From NCBI RefSeq assembly GCF_028550435.1, contig NZ_JAQQKV010000002.1, positions 124,001 through 188,000 of the forward strand: DNA of 64,000 bases, written 5' to 3'. Within the stretch, counting starts at the first letter, position 1, and every line of letters begins with the position of its first letter. The position numbers and the translations under genes are program-made. Under the pieces are notes generated by a model. The model made no database searches. It was not told the origin of the DNA and was given only the letters and a program-made list of their open reading frames with translations. The stretch comes from Asticcacaulis machinosus. Lineage in GTDB: Bacteria; Pseudomonadota; Alphaproteobacteria; Caulobacterales; Caulobacteraceae. Of this stretch, positions 7,648 to 15,947 are shown one piece after another.

Positions 7648-9602
7648 ATTGTCCCTGTTCCTGTGCGCACGAACCGGATCGCCTGACCGCCTGCGGCATT
7701 AAGCTGCAACTTAAGCCGCGTTGTGGCCTCAACCTCCGCCGTTTCAATTTTTACCGCCGTCTTATAGGCCGGACGGCTCAGGGCACCATCCATATACCGC
7801 GTCGCCGTCCATCGTCCATCACCAAGGAAGGACAGATCCAGCTCCAGACGCCGCTCCATCTCATTGGTAATGACCCCCAGATACCAGTCCTCACCCTTGC
7901 GACGGGCAATGACGACATATTCGCCGATCTCTCCGGCAAGGGCACGCGTTTCATCCCAGGTTGTCGGACAGTCATCGAACCACTTCAACTCCGGCCAGGA
8001 CTTTGCCGCATACTTCTCCGGCTTGTCGTACCAGTAGAGCAGGGTCAGTGGGCTGTAGCAGGTGACCGCCAGCGCCAGTTGGTGGGCATTAGTCGTCTGA
8101 TTGCGTTCCTGAGCATAGCAGATGGTGTAGTCGATCGGCCCGGCAATCGGACGGGTATAGGCCAGATTAACGTGATGGCGAGCAGCCGGAAACTGCTCAT
8201 TGCCCTTAACGCCTTCCAGCGTCAGGTAGTTCGGTAAGGTGCGCTCCAACCCCGCAGGCCGCAGATTATCATGCAGATTGACCACCATCCTGTGCTCGCC
8301 GAACGCCTTGACGACCTTATGGATGAAATCAACATCGGATTGGCGACCTTCCCACATGAAGCCCAGTTTAACACCGGCCACGCCCCATTTCCGATAAAGC
8401 TTACACATGGCATCCAGCGCCCGCGTCACCGCTACGCGGTCGATATAGAGCATGACGCCAATCTTTTTCGTTTTGGCATAATCTATGACCCGTTGAAGAT
8501 CCAGGGCCTTGATCGGATAGGTCGGCTCAGACGCATCCGTGCCATCGCCATACCAATGGGCATCGAACAGAACATATTCGATTTTATGCTGATCGGCGAA
8601 ATCGACCGCCTTTAATGAGGCCTCGGTCGAATAGGGCTTCATGATGCGAAACGCCCGGCCCGGCCTGACCCAGGATACGTCTTTCAACTGGCTAGGTGTG
8701 GCCAGTGTCGGTACGATATGGTGCTGCTCAATCAGGCCTTTGGCGCTGTCGGACACCAGCAGCACCCGCCACGGGGTCTTCTGGCCCACCTCAATATCGA
8801 ATTCAGCCTCTTCCGGCGTTTCATCCTCACCACCCCAGCCGGTCGCCCGTCCCGGATAGCGCATAAGATAGGTCACCAACCCGCCCTTATCGTGGGGCTT
8901 TACCATGCAGCGCGGATAGTGCAGGCGATCCGATTCCGCCACATAGGCAAAGGCGCCATTGCCGACATCCACCGTCAAGGGCAGATCAGCATAGGCCCCG
9001 CGATCTGATGAGATCGTCAGATCAGGGTGCTCCAGCGGTGTCAGACGGCTCTGGGTAGAGACATGGATATCCCCCTCATCACGGCTGGAATAAAGGCGTG
9101 CGCGGTCCGGAAAGCGGAACTGGGTGCGCTCCCCCATCAGCCTAAGGCGCTTTCCTTTTGGCAGGCTGACCAGTTGATAGCGCAGGGCCGCCGCGCCGTT
9201 AAAGACCCGGATGATGATATTGAACCGGATAGAGGATTTGGGATCGGTAAGCTCAAGCGTCACTTCCTGAGAGGTCGTGTCATAGGTGCTGGATTGCCCA
9301 AACACCGGCGCCCAGGTTCCGGAATGCGATTTTGGGGTCATGCCTATAAACTGCGCCCCCTCCCCCAACAACCGACCTTCAGCCAGCCATAGGCCCAGAT
9401 CCGACGGCAGCAGAATATCGCGGCCATCAAATCGAGCGCTCCAGTTCGGCACGGCTCCCGACGCATCGATGACCACCTGCAATCGCTTATCCGGCGACTC
9501 CACAATCGTTTGCTCATAGGTTTGCGACTTGGCGGCAGTTGTACTCAATGAAGCCACACCGGCGGCGGTCAGGCTCATAATCTGGCGTCGGTTCGGGGTC
9601 AT
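7644..9602 (-). CDS. Glycoside hydrolase family 97
   Basis: A 652-aa GH97 enzyme (known activities: alpha-glucosidase, alpha-galactosidase). It begins with a Tat-like signal (NRRQIMSLTAAG), then the N-terminal beta-sandwich (LQVVIDASG onward), the (beta/alpha)8 barrel (KYVLFDAHWYG-like segment near 344-351, GVAGVKLGFM at 407-416, TLEGVKGNE at 461-469) and a C-terminal beta domain. In retaining GH97 members an Asp serves as nucleophile in the VKxDF segment; here that place is Gly414, while Glu463 and Glu469 are present, which is the pattern expected for the inverting subgroup. It is joined by four-base overlaps to the genes on both sides. The natural substrate is uncertain; an alpha-linked galactose or glucose cap is the family-based guess. 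Confidence 0.88.
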   Translation of the reverse strand: MTPNRRQIMSLTAAGVASLSTTAAKSQTYEQTIVESPDKRLQVVIDASGAVPNWSARFDGRDILLPSDLGLWLAEGRLLGEGAQFIGMTPKSHSGTWAPVFGQSSTYDTTSQEVTLELTDPKSSIRFNIIIRVFNGAAALRYQLVSLPKGKRLRLMGERTQFRFPDRARLYSSRDEGDIHVSTQSRLTPLEHPDLTISSDRGAYADLPLTVDVGNGAFAYVAESDRLHYPRCMVKPHDKGGLVTYLMRYPGRATGWGGEDETPEEAEFDIEVGQKTPWRVLLVSDSAKGLIEQHHIVPTLATPSQLKDVSWVRPGRAFRIMKPYSTEASLKAVDFADQHKIEYVLFDAHWYGDGTDASEPTYPIKALDLQRVIDYAKTKKIGVMLYIDRVAVTRALDAMCKLYRKWGVAGVKLGFMWEGRQSDVDFIHKVVKAFGEHRMVVNLHDNLRPAGLERTLPNYLTLEGVKGNEQFPAARHHVNLAYTRPIAGPIDYTICYAQERNQTTNAHQLALAVTCYSPLTLLYWYDKPEKYAAKSWPELKWFDDCPTTWDETRALAGEIGEYVVIARRKGEDWYLGVITNEMERRLELDLSFLGDGRWTATRYMDGALSRPAYKTAVKIETAEVEATTRLKLQLNAAGGQAIRFVRTGTGTI

Positions 9603-10681
9603 TGAGGCGTCTCCAATGTTTTTAAATTCCAGGTGTCATACCAACGGATCACCGGCTTATCGTTTTCCCATTCAATCGGCAGCCACAGGTAACGGCCATC
9701 GATGGCATCCTTCGGCCGCCAGATGTCGCCCATAAAGATATGGCCATCACCATAGGGCAGCACGAAGGTCGATTGCCCGCCAAAGGTCACAGCCTGCTGC
9801 TCAGGCGTTCCGCGCACCGGATTGCCTAGCGCCGTCCACGGGCCGAAAATATGATCGGCCACATAGGACTTTGCCGGGTTCGGTGCCCATCCGGTCAGGC
9901 CGGACGTGATCAGATAATACCGGCCCTTGCGCTTGAAAATGGCCGGCGCTTCGTCATCGCCCATCGGCAACATTCGCGCATAGTCACCCGCCGGACGCAG
10001 ATAATCATCCGTCAGCCGGGAGATATGAAGCGTATGGTTTTCTTCTGAGGCATAGAGGTGATAGGCGGCACCATCATCATCGACAAACAGCGTCATATCG
10101 CGCGCCATCTGCCCGGTCTCAAAGTCACGCGCCACAACGGTACGGGCAGGGTCTTTATCTCTGTCTGGCAAATTTACAGGCCATACACCGGCATTCGGAC
10201 GGAATGATCCAGTATATCGGTAAGGCCCCGTCACGGTGTCGGCCACCGCCACCGCTGAGCGAGCGGCCTTATAGCCCAGTCCCTTCAGTTCCAGATGGAA
10301 CCACATCACGAACTTTCGGGTTTTGGCGTTATAGATCACCTTGGGCCGCTCAATGACCGATCCGCGCACAATGTCGCTCATCGGATCATCAACCACCTTA
10401 AGCGCTACACCTTCGTCCTTCCAGTCAGTGAGATTACGGGAACTATAGACATGCACACCAACATGGGCGCGATTGCCAGCATCACCGGCGATCTTGTGCT
10501 CACCGAACCAATAATAGACGCCGTCATGCTGTAAAATGCCGCCGCCATGCGCGTTGATATGCACGCCTTTATCGTCCGGCCAAAGCGCCCCCGGCGCAAT
10601 CGCATCAGACCGGATCGGCGTTTGCGCCACCGCAACCGGCGCCATCAGCAGACACAGGACAGAAAGACATAAGGATTTCAT
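9599..10681 (-). CDS. GH43 subfamily-24-like protein, probable exo-beta-1,3-galactanase
   Basis: A 360-aa secreted protein (signal peptide ending APVAVAQ, residue 20). The opening INAHGGGILQHDGVYYWFGE and the RDMTLFVDDDG segment are typical of the GH43_24/GH43_34 branch rather than of xylosidases. Candidate catalytic residues are E112 (ERPKVIYN), E244 (DEAPAIF) and Q303 (GGQSTFVLP). Exo-beta-1,3-galactanases of this branch lack the usual Asp base and use a Glu/Glu/Gln set, which matches. Such enzymes strip the beta-1,3-galactan backbone of type II arabinogalactan and can bypass branches. ATG 10681 was chosen because GGGAG precedes it; a TTG two codons upstream is possible. It follows the FGE-like gene at once and overlaps GH97 by four bases. 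Confidence 0.8.
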   Translation of the reverse strand: MKSLCLSVLCLLMAPVAVAQTPIRSDAIAPGALWPDDKGVHINAHGGGILQHDGVYYWFGEHKIAGDAGNRAHVGVHVYSSRNLTDWKDEGVALKVVDDPMSDIVRGSVIERPKVIYNAKTRKFVMWFHLELKGLGYKAARSAVAVADTVTGPYRYTGSFRPNAGVWPVNLPDRDKDPARTVVARDFETGQMARDMTLFVDDDGAAYHLYASEENHTLHISRLTDDYLRPAGDYARMLPMGDDEAPAIFKRKGRYYLITSGLTGWAPNPAKSYVADHIFGPWTALGNPVRGTPEQQAVTFGGQSTFVLPYGDGHIFMGDIWRPKDAIDGRYLWLPIEWENDKPVIRWYDTWNLKTLETPQ

Positions 10682-10683
10682 AT

Positions 10684-11454
10684 TCAAGGCTCCCGTGCGA
10701 TACGCAAGCCCACACCGGGACCGCCAAACTGAGCGCGGAACCGGTAAGCACTTCTTAGCTGTTCCGGCCGCGTATCAAAGGCGCCGCCACGCAATACACG
10801 CATGTGGCAATCGGGCTCCGTCACCGCACTGCCATCGGTCGGTGCCTGATAATAGCCGGATTCCCGATAACAGTCGGCCACCCACTCCCAGACATTACCG
10901 TGCATGTCATAGAGGCCAAAGCCGTTGGGCCTATATTGCCCGACTTGCCCAACGCGCCCCAGACCGGATGCGGCATAGTTGGCCTCAGCCGGTGAGATCC
11001 TATTGCCCGTATGATAGAGCGTATCGGTACCGGCACGCGCCGCATATTCCCACTCGGCTTCGGTCAGAAAGCGGTACTTCAGACCGGTCGTTTCAGACAA
11101 CCAGACCACATAAGCTTGCGCCTCTTTCCAGCGCAGATCCCAGACCGGATAATCCGGCCCGGCCGACTGACGCAGAGATTTACACACTCCGGCCACCACA
11201 CAGGCGCTCCACTGGGCCTCCGTGACCTCATATTTTGAGACATAAAACCCCTTGAGAACCACCCGGTGACGCGGCGCCTCATCGCCCTCACGACCAGGCT
11301 CTGCGGCTTTGGAGCCCATGTCAAAGGCGCCGCCCGGCACCAGCACCATTTGCGGCAGATGGCCTGAAGCCTCTGAGCGTGGCGCCGCCCAGCCCGCACC
11401 CGCCATCGCGACGCCCAGCAGGCCCGCACTCAGGGTTATCGTTCGGATACCCAT
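10684..11454 (-). CDS. FGE/sulfatase-modifying-factor-fold secreted protein
   Basis: A 256-aa exported protein with the formylglycine-generating-enzyme fold: signal peptide to about residue 24, then MVLVPGGAFDMGS, VSKYEVTEAQWSACV, RFLTEAEWEYAARAG, LYDMHGNVWEWVADC and MRVLRGGAF. True FGEs use a Cys pair in the segment after RGG; here that segment reads TRPEQLRSAYRFRAQ and has no Cys, and no sulfatase gene is nearby. It is therefore unlikely to make formylglycine and may be a ligand- or glycan-binding relative. It is the first gene of the leftward operon, 49 bases after a perfect operator palindrome (11503), with GAGG about 10 bases before the ATG. Confidence 0.82.
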   Translation of the reverse strand: MGIRTITLSAGLLGVAMAGAGWAAPRSEASGHLPQMVLVPGGAFDMGSKAAEPGREGDEAPRHRVVLKGFYVSKYEVTEAQWSACVVAGVCKSLRQSAGPDYPVWDLRWKEAQAYVVWLSETTGLKYRFLTEAEWEYAARAGTDTLYHTGNRISPAEANYAASGLGRVGQVGQYRPNGFGLYDMHGNVWEWVADCYRESGYYQAPTDGSAVTEPDCHMRVLRGGAFDTRPEQLRSAYRFRAQFGGPGVGLRIAREP

Positions 11455-11502
11455 CTCAGCATTTCCTCTGTTTTATTTTTTATCGGCCCAGACTACACAT
11501 TA

Positions 11503-11516
11503 TGATATCGATATCA
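11503..11516. promoter_or_regulatory. Perfect operator palindrome TGATATCGATATCA
   Basis: Lies 49 bases before the FGE-like gene, at the same distance and sequence as the sites before the esterase and the 795-aa protein gene. Confidence 0.72.
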
Positions 11517-11518
11517 AA

Positions 11519-11558
11519 TAAAAAAAAGCGGCTGAACCACATATGGGTCACAGCCGCT
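11519..11558 (-). terminator. Orphan intrinsic terminator, leftward
   Basis: On the minus strand an 8-bp AGCGGCTG/CAGCCGCT stem is followed by eight T. It lies upstream of the leftward operon and after no recognised gene, so it must end a short leftward transcript, or be left over from a lost gene. Its loop shares CATATGT with the receptor terminator at 505-538. Confidence 0.65.
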
Positions 11559-11649
11559 GAAAGGTCCCAGGGAAGGATGCTTCAGGAGGGAGGCCTGAAG
11601 GCTCCGGCGAAAAGAGGGACATTCCGCCGGGATGCGCAGACATAAACAT
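11548..11649 (-). CDS. Possible 33-aa small protein or part of a small RNA
   Basis: An ATG-started leftward frame whose TGA lies inside the terminator hairpin at 11519-11558. The peptide is Pro/Ser/Gly-rich (starts MFMSAHPGGM, ends TFQRL). No clear ribosome site precedes it. It lies between an operator palindrome (11710) and a terminator, so a short transcript of about 150-190 nt is likely; whether it is translated is open. The same stretch folds into hairpins (arms CTTCAGG/CCTGAAG and CGGCG/CGCCG), so a structured RNA is an equal alternative. Confidence 0.25.
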   Translation of the reverse strand: MFMSAHPGGMSLFSPEPSGLPPEASFPGTFQRL

Positions 11650-11709
11650 ATTGGCCGCGCGCACGTAAGACTTAAGGACAACGCCTCACACGCTCACCCT
11701 ATACCAAAC

Positions 11710-11723
11710 TGTTATCGATATCA
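11710..11723. promoter_or_regulatory. Operator-like palindrome TGTTATCGATATCA
   Basis: One mismatch from consensus, midway in the divergent region and 61 bases beyond the start of the small leftward frame. It may serve that transcript, or be an auxiliary operator for looping between the sites at 11503 and 11848. Confidence 0.6.
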
Positions 11724-11818
11724 ATGATTATTTTCAGGCCAAGCCTAGAACCTAAGCCGCATAAGGGATACGCCTCATCAAAAGCCTTCACCACCACCAA
11801 AGCTACCGACATACAGAC

Positions 11819-11848
11819 TTGACAGTTGCAAAAATTCAGCCCCTTTAT
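11819..11848 (+). promoter_or_regulatory. Candidate sigma-70 promoter of the rightward operon
   Basis: A perfect TTGACA -35 at 11819-11824 with a weak CTTTAT -10 18 bases on. The perfect operator begins at its last base, so bound repressor would cover the start of transcription. Confidence 0.5.
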
Positions 11849-11861
11849 GATATCGATATCA
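11848..11861. promoter_or_regulatory. Perfect operator palindrome TGATATCGATATCA
   Basis: Lies 46 bases before the ATG of the 795-aa protein gene, immediately after the candidate -10 box. Confidence 0.72.
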
Positions 11862-11906
11862 GAAAATCATCCATGCCCATCCGGGTTAAATGGAGAGGAA
11901 ACACAG

Positions 11907-14294
11907 ATGCACACTTCAAAAACACCTGCGCACAGGAAAGGTTCCGTGCTGGCTGCAGCATTGCTGTTGGGAGCCTCTCCCCTGCCCGTTCTGGCGGCGG
12001 GCCATACCGATACGTTGATTTTCGGCGACACAAACTCAGAGGCCGAACATAAACTGACCGCCGAAAACAGCGACATCATTACGGGCGGCCTCGGGCAGTC
12101 CGCGCGGCGCCTGCTGCCGTTAAAAGCCGGCGCCACAAATACTGATGAATGGCGCGGCGGCACAGCCGCGTTTCAGCTTAAGGTTAAGGGGGATGAGCAA
12201 AATTACCTGACGGTTCGCCTGTGGGGCTCAGACATCTCAACCAACCGTACGACTCTTTATTGCGATGGCAAGCAGGTCGGCTACCGCCAGCTCAGCGATA
12301 TCGATATTCTGGATCAGGGCACCCACGGCCAGATAAAGCCGGGGCAATTTCACTACGTCACCCATCCCCTGCCGACAGCTTTGACCCAGGGCAAGTCCCT
12401 GATAAATTGCCAAATGCGCGCTACCGGCCCGATCTGGCGTTACGGCGGTGAGCTTGCCAAATTTCAAAAACCGATGACGGAACCATCCCGCGGTTTTTAT
12501 GCGCTTATCGTCCATTCCGATAAGATGATCGAGTTTACGGGCAATGACGGAGCCCCTGTGAATTTTCCGGTTAATCCGGACAAGGGTGGTGACGTCTTGA
12601 ACCGGGTCAAGGCCCGCGTAAATGATCAGGTCGTTAAGTCCTTGTCGCTTAAGGGTCGCGCCCCGCATCAGATGGAAATCTCCTTTCTGGCCCGGACTTT
12701 TGAGACAAAATGGACGGCCGGTTACCATAATCGCGATAGCCTGACAGCCATTATCAAAGGCGCCGACGCCTATTATGAGCAGTTTAAAACCAATCCCGAT
12801 ATTGCCATAAATGATGTCAACACGCCCAATCCGGGATGGTTTGGCCTCGGCCTTCTGGGGGAGGCGTTAAAAATCACCGCCCCCTTTATTCAAGAGGATC
12901 TGGACGGGCTTCTCATGGGGCCGGACGGCAAAAACATCAGCCGGCGTCAGGCCTATGAGGCCATGTTCGTCTATAGCCGCGAGTGGAACAAGAAGAACCG
13001 CAGGCTGTACACCAACCAGTCGATGATCAAGGATCTTTATGGCATCTGGAATAATAACGAAGGCCTGATTGCCATAGGCAGTCCAAAGGCCGAGCCACGC
13101 GCGAGACTGCTGCCGTTTTTCTATGAATCTGTGGGCCTTATTCCCTGGACCGGCAGCCTGAATGACAAGGGTGAGCCCACCTATGCGGCTTCGGAATCAG
13201 ACGCAAAATTCTCCGTTCCGAAAAACTACTTTGAAACGACCACCACAGGGCTGACCAAGGAACTGGGCTATGTCGGCGGATATGGCGAAGTCCTTGATTG
13301 GGTTGCGGCCCTTTATGAGGCCACCCGCCCCGCCAAAGGCCAACCGGGCGATGTCAAAATCCGCGATCAACTGGTGAAAATCGCGCAGGCCCGCGGATAT
13401 TTCCGCGTCCCGCAGGCCGACGCGAAGGGCTATAAATCCATGCGTCTGGAGACTGGCATCGGCTGGCGCGACATGTATTATCCCGGTGACGTCATGTACG
13501 GACAAAAACCGTCCTGGGAATCCTCCCCGCTTCAGGTCGCCGTGGCGACACAAGACCCCAGACTGATATCCTACGCCCAGCAGCAGATCGCTGAAAACCA
13601 GTTTTTCTCCAGCGTCGAACACATGATGACGGCCAAGACGCTGCGTGCCACGATCGGGTTGATCGACGTAATAGACGAATTTGAAACCCTTTCCAAACTA
13701 CCACCACAACCCTATAAGTTGCCCATGTCAGAGGGTGAGCCCGACTTCGTCTTTAGCGACGAAGAAAATGGCGTCGTCGCCGTCAAACACGGCAAGGATA
13801 TCTTTTATGCGTCCCTGTACTGGCGTGCCAACTATGGCATCAGCGGTGTCGGTCGTGTTCACTACATTACCCCGCAAACCGATCGGCTGGCGACCGTAGC
13901 TCTGGACCGGCAGGCATATGCACCCAGCGGCCTATACTATACCCGCCCCAATAACCCTCATATCAATGGCACACGATTTACGGTCAAATATCCTGATGAC
14001 GCCGATGTCTGGACGGCCGGTGAAAAAGACCCTGTCGCCAAACTGCCGGAGGGTTCGAAATATGTGCCGGGCGAAGACAACCCCTATGCCGGACGGGCAG
14101 ATTATTATCAGTTGACCTACGGCCCCTATCTTGTGGCCATTAACGGATCGACGCAAAAAAGCTTTGAGCTTAAATTACCGACGCGCACGGCGCCCGTTAA
14201 AGACCTCGTATCCGGCGCTCTTGTGGCCACAGACAAAGCCACGCTCACTGTACCGCCCAGTACAACCACCGTCATCTATCTTGGCAAAAACTGA
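11907..14294 (+). CDS. Secreted 795-aa protein of unrecognised family, candidate polysaccharide lyase or hydrolase
   Basis: I do not recognise a named family. The protein has a signal peptide (VLAAALLLGASPLPVLAAG, residues 14-32), an N-terminal beta-rich part with carbohydrate-module-like features (FQLKVKGDEQNYLTVRLWGS, TLYCDGKQVG), a central helical part rich in Trp/Tyr/Asn (GWFGLGLLGEALKI, YGIWNNNEGLIAIGS, ELGYVGGYGEVLDWVAALYEATR, YYPGDVMYGQKPSWESSPLQVAVA) that resembles an alpha/alpha-toroid, and a C-terminal beta part ending TTVIYLGK. Helical toroid plus beta-sheet is common in polysaccharide lyases and some hydrolases. It heads the operon that contains GH88, an enzyme that consumes lyase products, so it is the best candidate for the missing lyase. 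The ATG at 11907 has GAGAGG eight bases upstream; a longer frame would contain the operator and is rejected. Confidence 0.72.
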   Translation: MHTSKTPAHRKGSVLAAALLLGASPLPVLAAGHTDTLIFGDTNSEAEHKLTAENSDIITGGLGQSARRLLPLKAGATNTDEWRGGTAAFQLKVKGDEQNYLTVRLWGSDISTNRTTLYCDGKQVGYRQLSDIDILDQGTHGQIKPGQFHYVTHPLPTALTQGKSLINCQMRATGPIWRYGGELAKFQKPMTEPSRGFYALIVHSDKMIEFTGNDGAPVNFPVNPDKGGDVLNRVKARVNDQVVKSLSLKGRAPHQMEISFLARTFETKWTAGYHNRDSLTAIIKGADAYYEQFKTNPDIAINDVNTPNPGWFGLGLLGEALKITAPFIQEDLDGLLMGPDGKNISRRQAYEAMFVYSREWNKKNRRLYTNQSMIKDLYGIWNNNEGLIAIGSPKAEPRARLLPFFYESVGLIPWTGSLNDKGEPTYAASESDAKFSVPKNYFETTTTGLTKELGYVGGYGEVLDWVAALYEATRPAKGQPGDVKIRDQLVKIAQARGYFRVPQADAKGYKSMRLETGIGWRDMYYPGDVMYGQKPSWESSPLQVAVATQDPRLISYAQQQIAENQFFSSVEHMMTAKTLRATIGLIDVIDEFETLSKLPPQPYKLPMSEGEPDFVFSDEENGVVAVKHGKDIFYASLYWRANYGISGVGRVHYITPQTDRLATVALDRQAYAPSGLYYTRPNNPHINGTRFTVKYPDDADVWTAGEKDPVAKLPEGSKYVPGEDNPYAGRADYYQLTYGPYLVAINGSTQKSFELKLPTRTAPVKDLVSGALVATDKATLTVPPSTTTVIYLGKN

Positions 14295-14310
14295 GGCGCG
14301 GAGATAAAAG

Positions 14311-15765
14311 ATGAAACTGAATATTGCCTCCCTCACCTGCCTTAGCCTTATAGCGCTGGCCCCATATACATATGCCGACAGTTTAAGGGCCTATCCCGCA
14401 CCGCCCGTGCCTATGGTCTATGCCGCGCACAACGACACCTACACCGTGCGCGTCAGGACACCCGGCGGCGAATGGCAGGACCTGTACGAATATAATATCC
14501 GCGTGGACTGGGACGAGCCTCAGGACGCATCGATGGTCTATTTTGATTTCACAGGTACGGTCGAAGTTGAGGTGCAGAAAAACAACGGCAATTTTCAAAC
14601 CGTTGACGTGTTGCCCCGCACGCCTGCAACCAAACTGACCCGAAAGGGCAAGATCATCAGCTTTACTCTGGATCGGCCTCAGCGGTTCTCACTGCAATTC
14701 GATGATGACCGTCTGCACAACCTGCATATTCTGGCCGGCGCACCACCACCGCCCCGACCGGAGGGCGAAAATGTCCGTTATTACGGCCCCGGCATTCACG
14801 CCCCGGATGATGGCGGCAAGATTTTCAGGCCGCGCTCCGGTGAGACAATCTATCTGGACGGCGGCGCCATACTGAGCGGCAATTTCGATCTCAGAGGCGT
14901 TCAGGATGTCCGCATCATGGGGCGCGGCCTGATTTACAACTCCGGACGCGCCATTGAAATCGACGGCTCAAAAAACATCACGATTGAAGATCTGATTGTC
15001 GTCAATGACGATAAGGAGGCCGCTGCGCGCATCTCCAATATCCGCCATTCCGTCAATGTAAAAGTCAACGGACTGACCGGCTTTACCTCAGGCAAATGGT
15101 CCGATGGCTTCGGCATTTCCACATCCCAGCACATTGCCGTCGACCGGGCTTATCTGAGAACCTCAGACGACGCCGTCGTGGTGTATGCTGTCAATGACTG
15201 CCCCATATGTGCGACGAAAACCGATACGGCGCCTTCGTCAGAGTCGTTTGACACCTATGATATCAAAGTAACGAATTCGACCTTCTGGAATGATGTCGCC
15301 CACGCCATGTATGTCGGCCATTTCGGCGACAATTCAAATCCGCGCACCATACGCAATGTCACCTTTGACAATATCGACGTTCTCAACCTCGACGAAGATG
15401 ACGAGCCCTGGGAAGGGGCTATGGCCATTTTTTCCGGAGATTCCACCCTTATCCGTGACATCTCGTTCTCCAATATCCGCGTAGAGCGCATCGAAGAGGG
15501 CAAGTTAATCCATATTGTTGCCGGCAACAGCTCCCGTTACAACAAAGCGCCGGGCCGGGGCGTGGAAAATGTTACCCTGCGCAACATCACCTTCACCGGA
15601 GAGGGGATGCCCAGCGCTTCCGTTATTTCCGGCCTGTCGCCTGATACGGCCGTCAAGAACATCCGCATCGAAAACCTGGCTATCGGCGGGCGCAAAATCC
15701 GCACACCGGCAGATGGCGATATTAAGGTCGGATCATATGTTGAGGGCTTTGAAATCGCTAAGTAA
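14311..15765 (+). CDS. Right-handed beta-helix glycosidase (GH28/GH49-like)
   Basis: A 484-aa secreted protein: signal peptide to about residue 22, an N-terminal beta-sandwich (YTVRVRTPGGEWQDLYEY at 44-61 through residue about 145), then a parallel beta-helix from GGAILSGNFDLRGVQDV onward. The probable active-site strands are WSDGFGIS (D265) and RTSDDAVVVY (D286, D287), the acidic layout of GH28 and related GH49 enzymes. GH28 members hydrolyse galacturonan or rhamnogalacturonan, GH49 dextran; the extra N-terminal sandwich resembles the second group in layout. It follows the 795-aa gene by 16 bases with GGAGA before the ATG, so they are one operon. Substrate remains open; an acidic pectic or arabinogalactan-linked chain fits the neighbours. 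Confidence 0.75.
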   Translation: MKLNIASLTCLSLIALAPYTYADSLRAYPAPPVPMVYAAHNDTYTVRVRTPGGEWQDLYEYNIRVDWDEPQDASMVYFDFTGTVEVEVQKNNGNFQTVDVLPRTPATKLTRKGKIISFTLDRPQRFSLQFDDDRLHNLHILAGAPPPPRPEGENVRYYGPGIHAPDDGGKIFRPRSGETIYLDGGAILSGNFDLRGVQDVRIMGRGLIYNSGRAIEIDGSKNITIEDLIVVNDDKEAAARISNIRHSVNVKVNGLTGFTSGKWSDGFGISTSQHIAVDRAYLRTSDDAVVVYAVNDCPICATKTDTAPSSESFDTYDIKVTNSTFWNDVAHAMYVGHFGDNSNPRTIRNVTFDNIDVLNLDEDDEPWEGAMAIFSGDSTLIRDISFSNIRVERIEEGKLIHIVAGNSSRYNKAPGRGVENVTLRNITFTGEGMPSASVISGLSPDTAVKNIRIENLAIGGRKIRTPADGDIKVGSYVEGFEIAK

Positions 15766-15779
15766 CCTCACTTAACAAT

Positions 15780-15804
15780 ACTGGGGGCAGACAGTGCCCT
15801 CAGT
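15780..15804 (+). terminator. Possible terminator hairpin after the beta-helix gene
   Basis: A 10-bp stem (ACTGGGGGCA/TGCCCTCAGT, one G-T pair) with a 5-base loop, 15 bases after the stop. The following T-tract is weak (CTGTTT), so termination may be partial. Confidence 0.5.
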
Positions 15805-15947
15805 CTGTTTAAGAAAGGTTAGAGCCGCCGCATCGCACAGCGCATCCCGCACCATAGGCTTGCCGTCCTGTGCTCCGGACATAGCGTCAAAATTTCAGAA
15901 CCCAACACATCTGACAGATATTTTGCCTGTACAGGCTCATTTAATTT

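Larger units (their letters stand above)
11455..11906. other. Divergent control region of the glycan operons
   Basis: About 450 bases between the leftward FGE-GH43-GH97-GH43 operon and the rightward operon. It holds three operator palindromes (11503, 11710, 11848), a strong leftward terminator hairpin that follows no recognised gene (11519-11558), a possible 33-codon leftward ORF (11548-11649), further hairpins (CTTCAGG/CCTGAAG arms at about 11580-11600) and a TTGACA promoter for the rightward operon. Confidence 0.6.
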
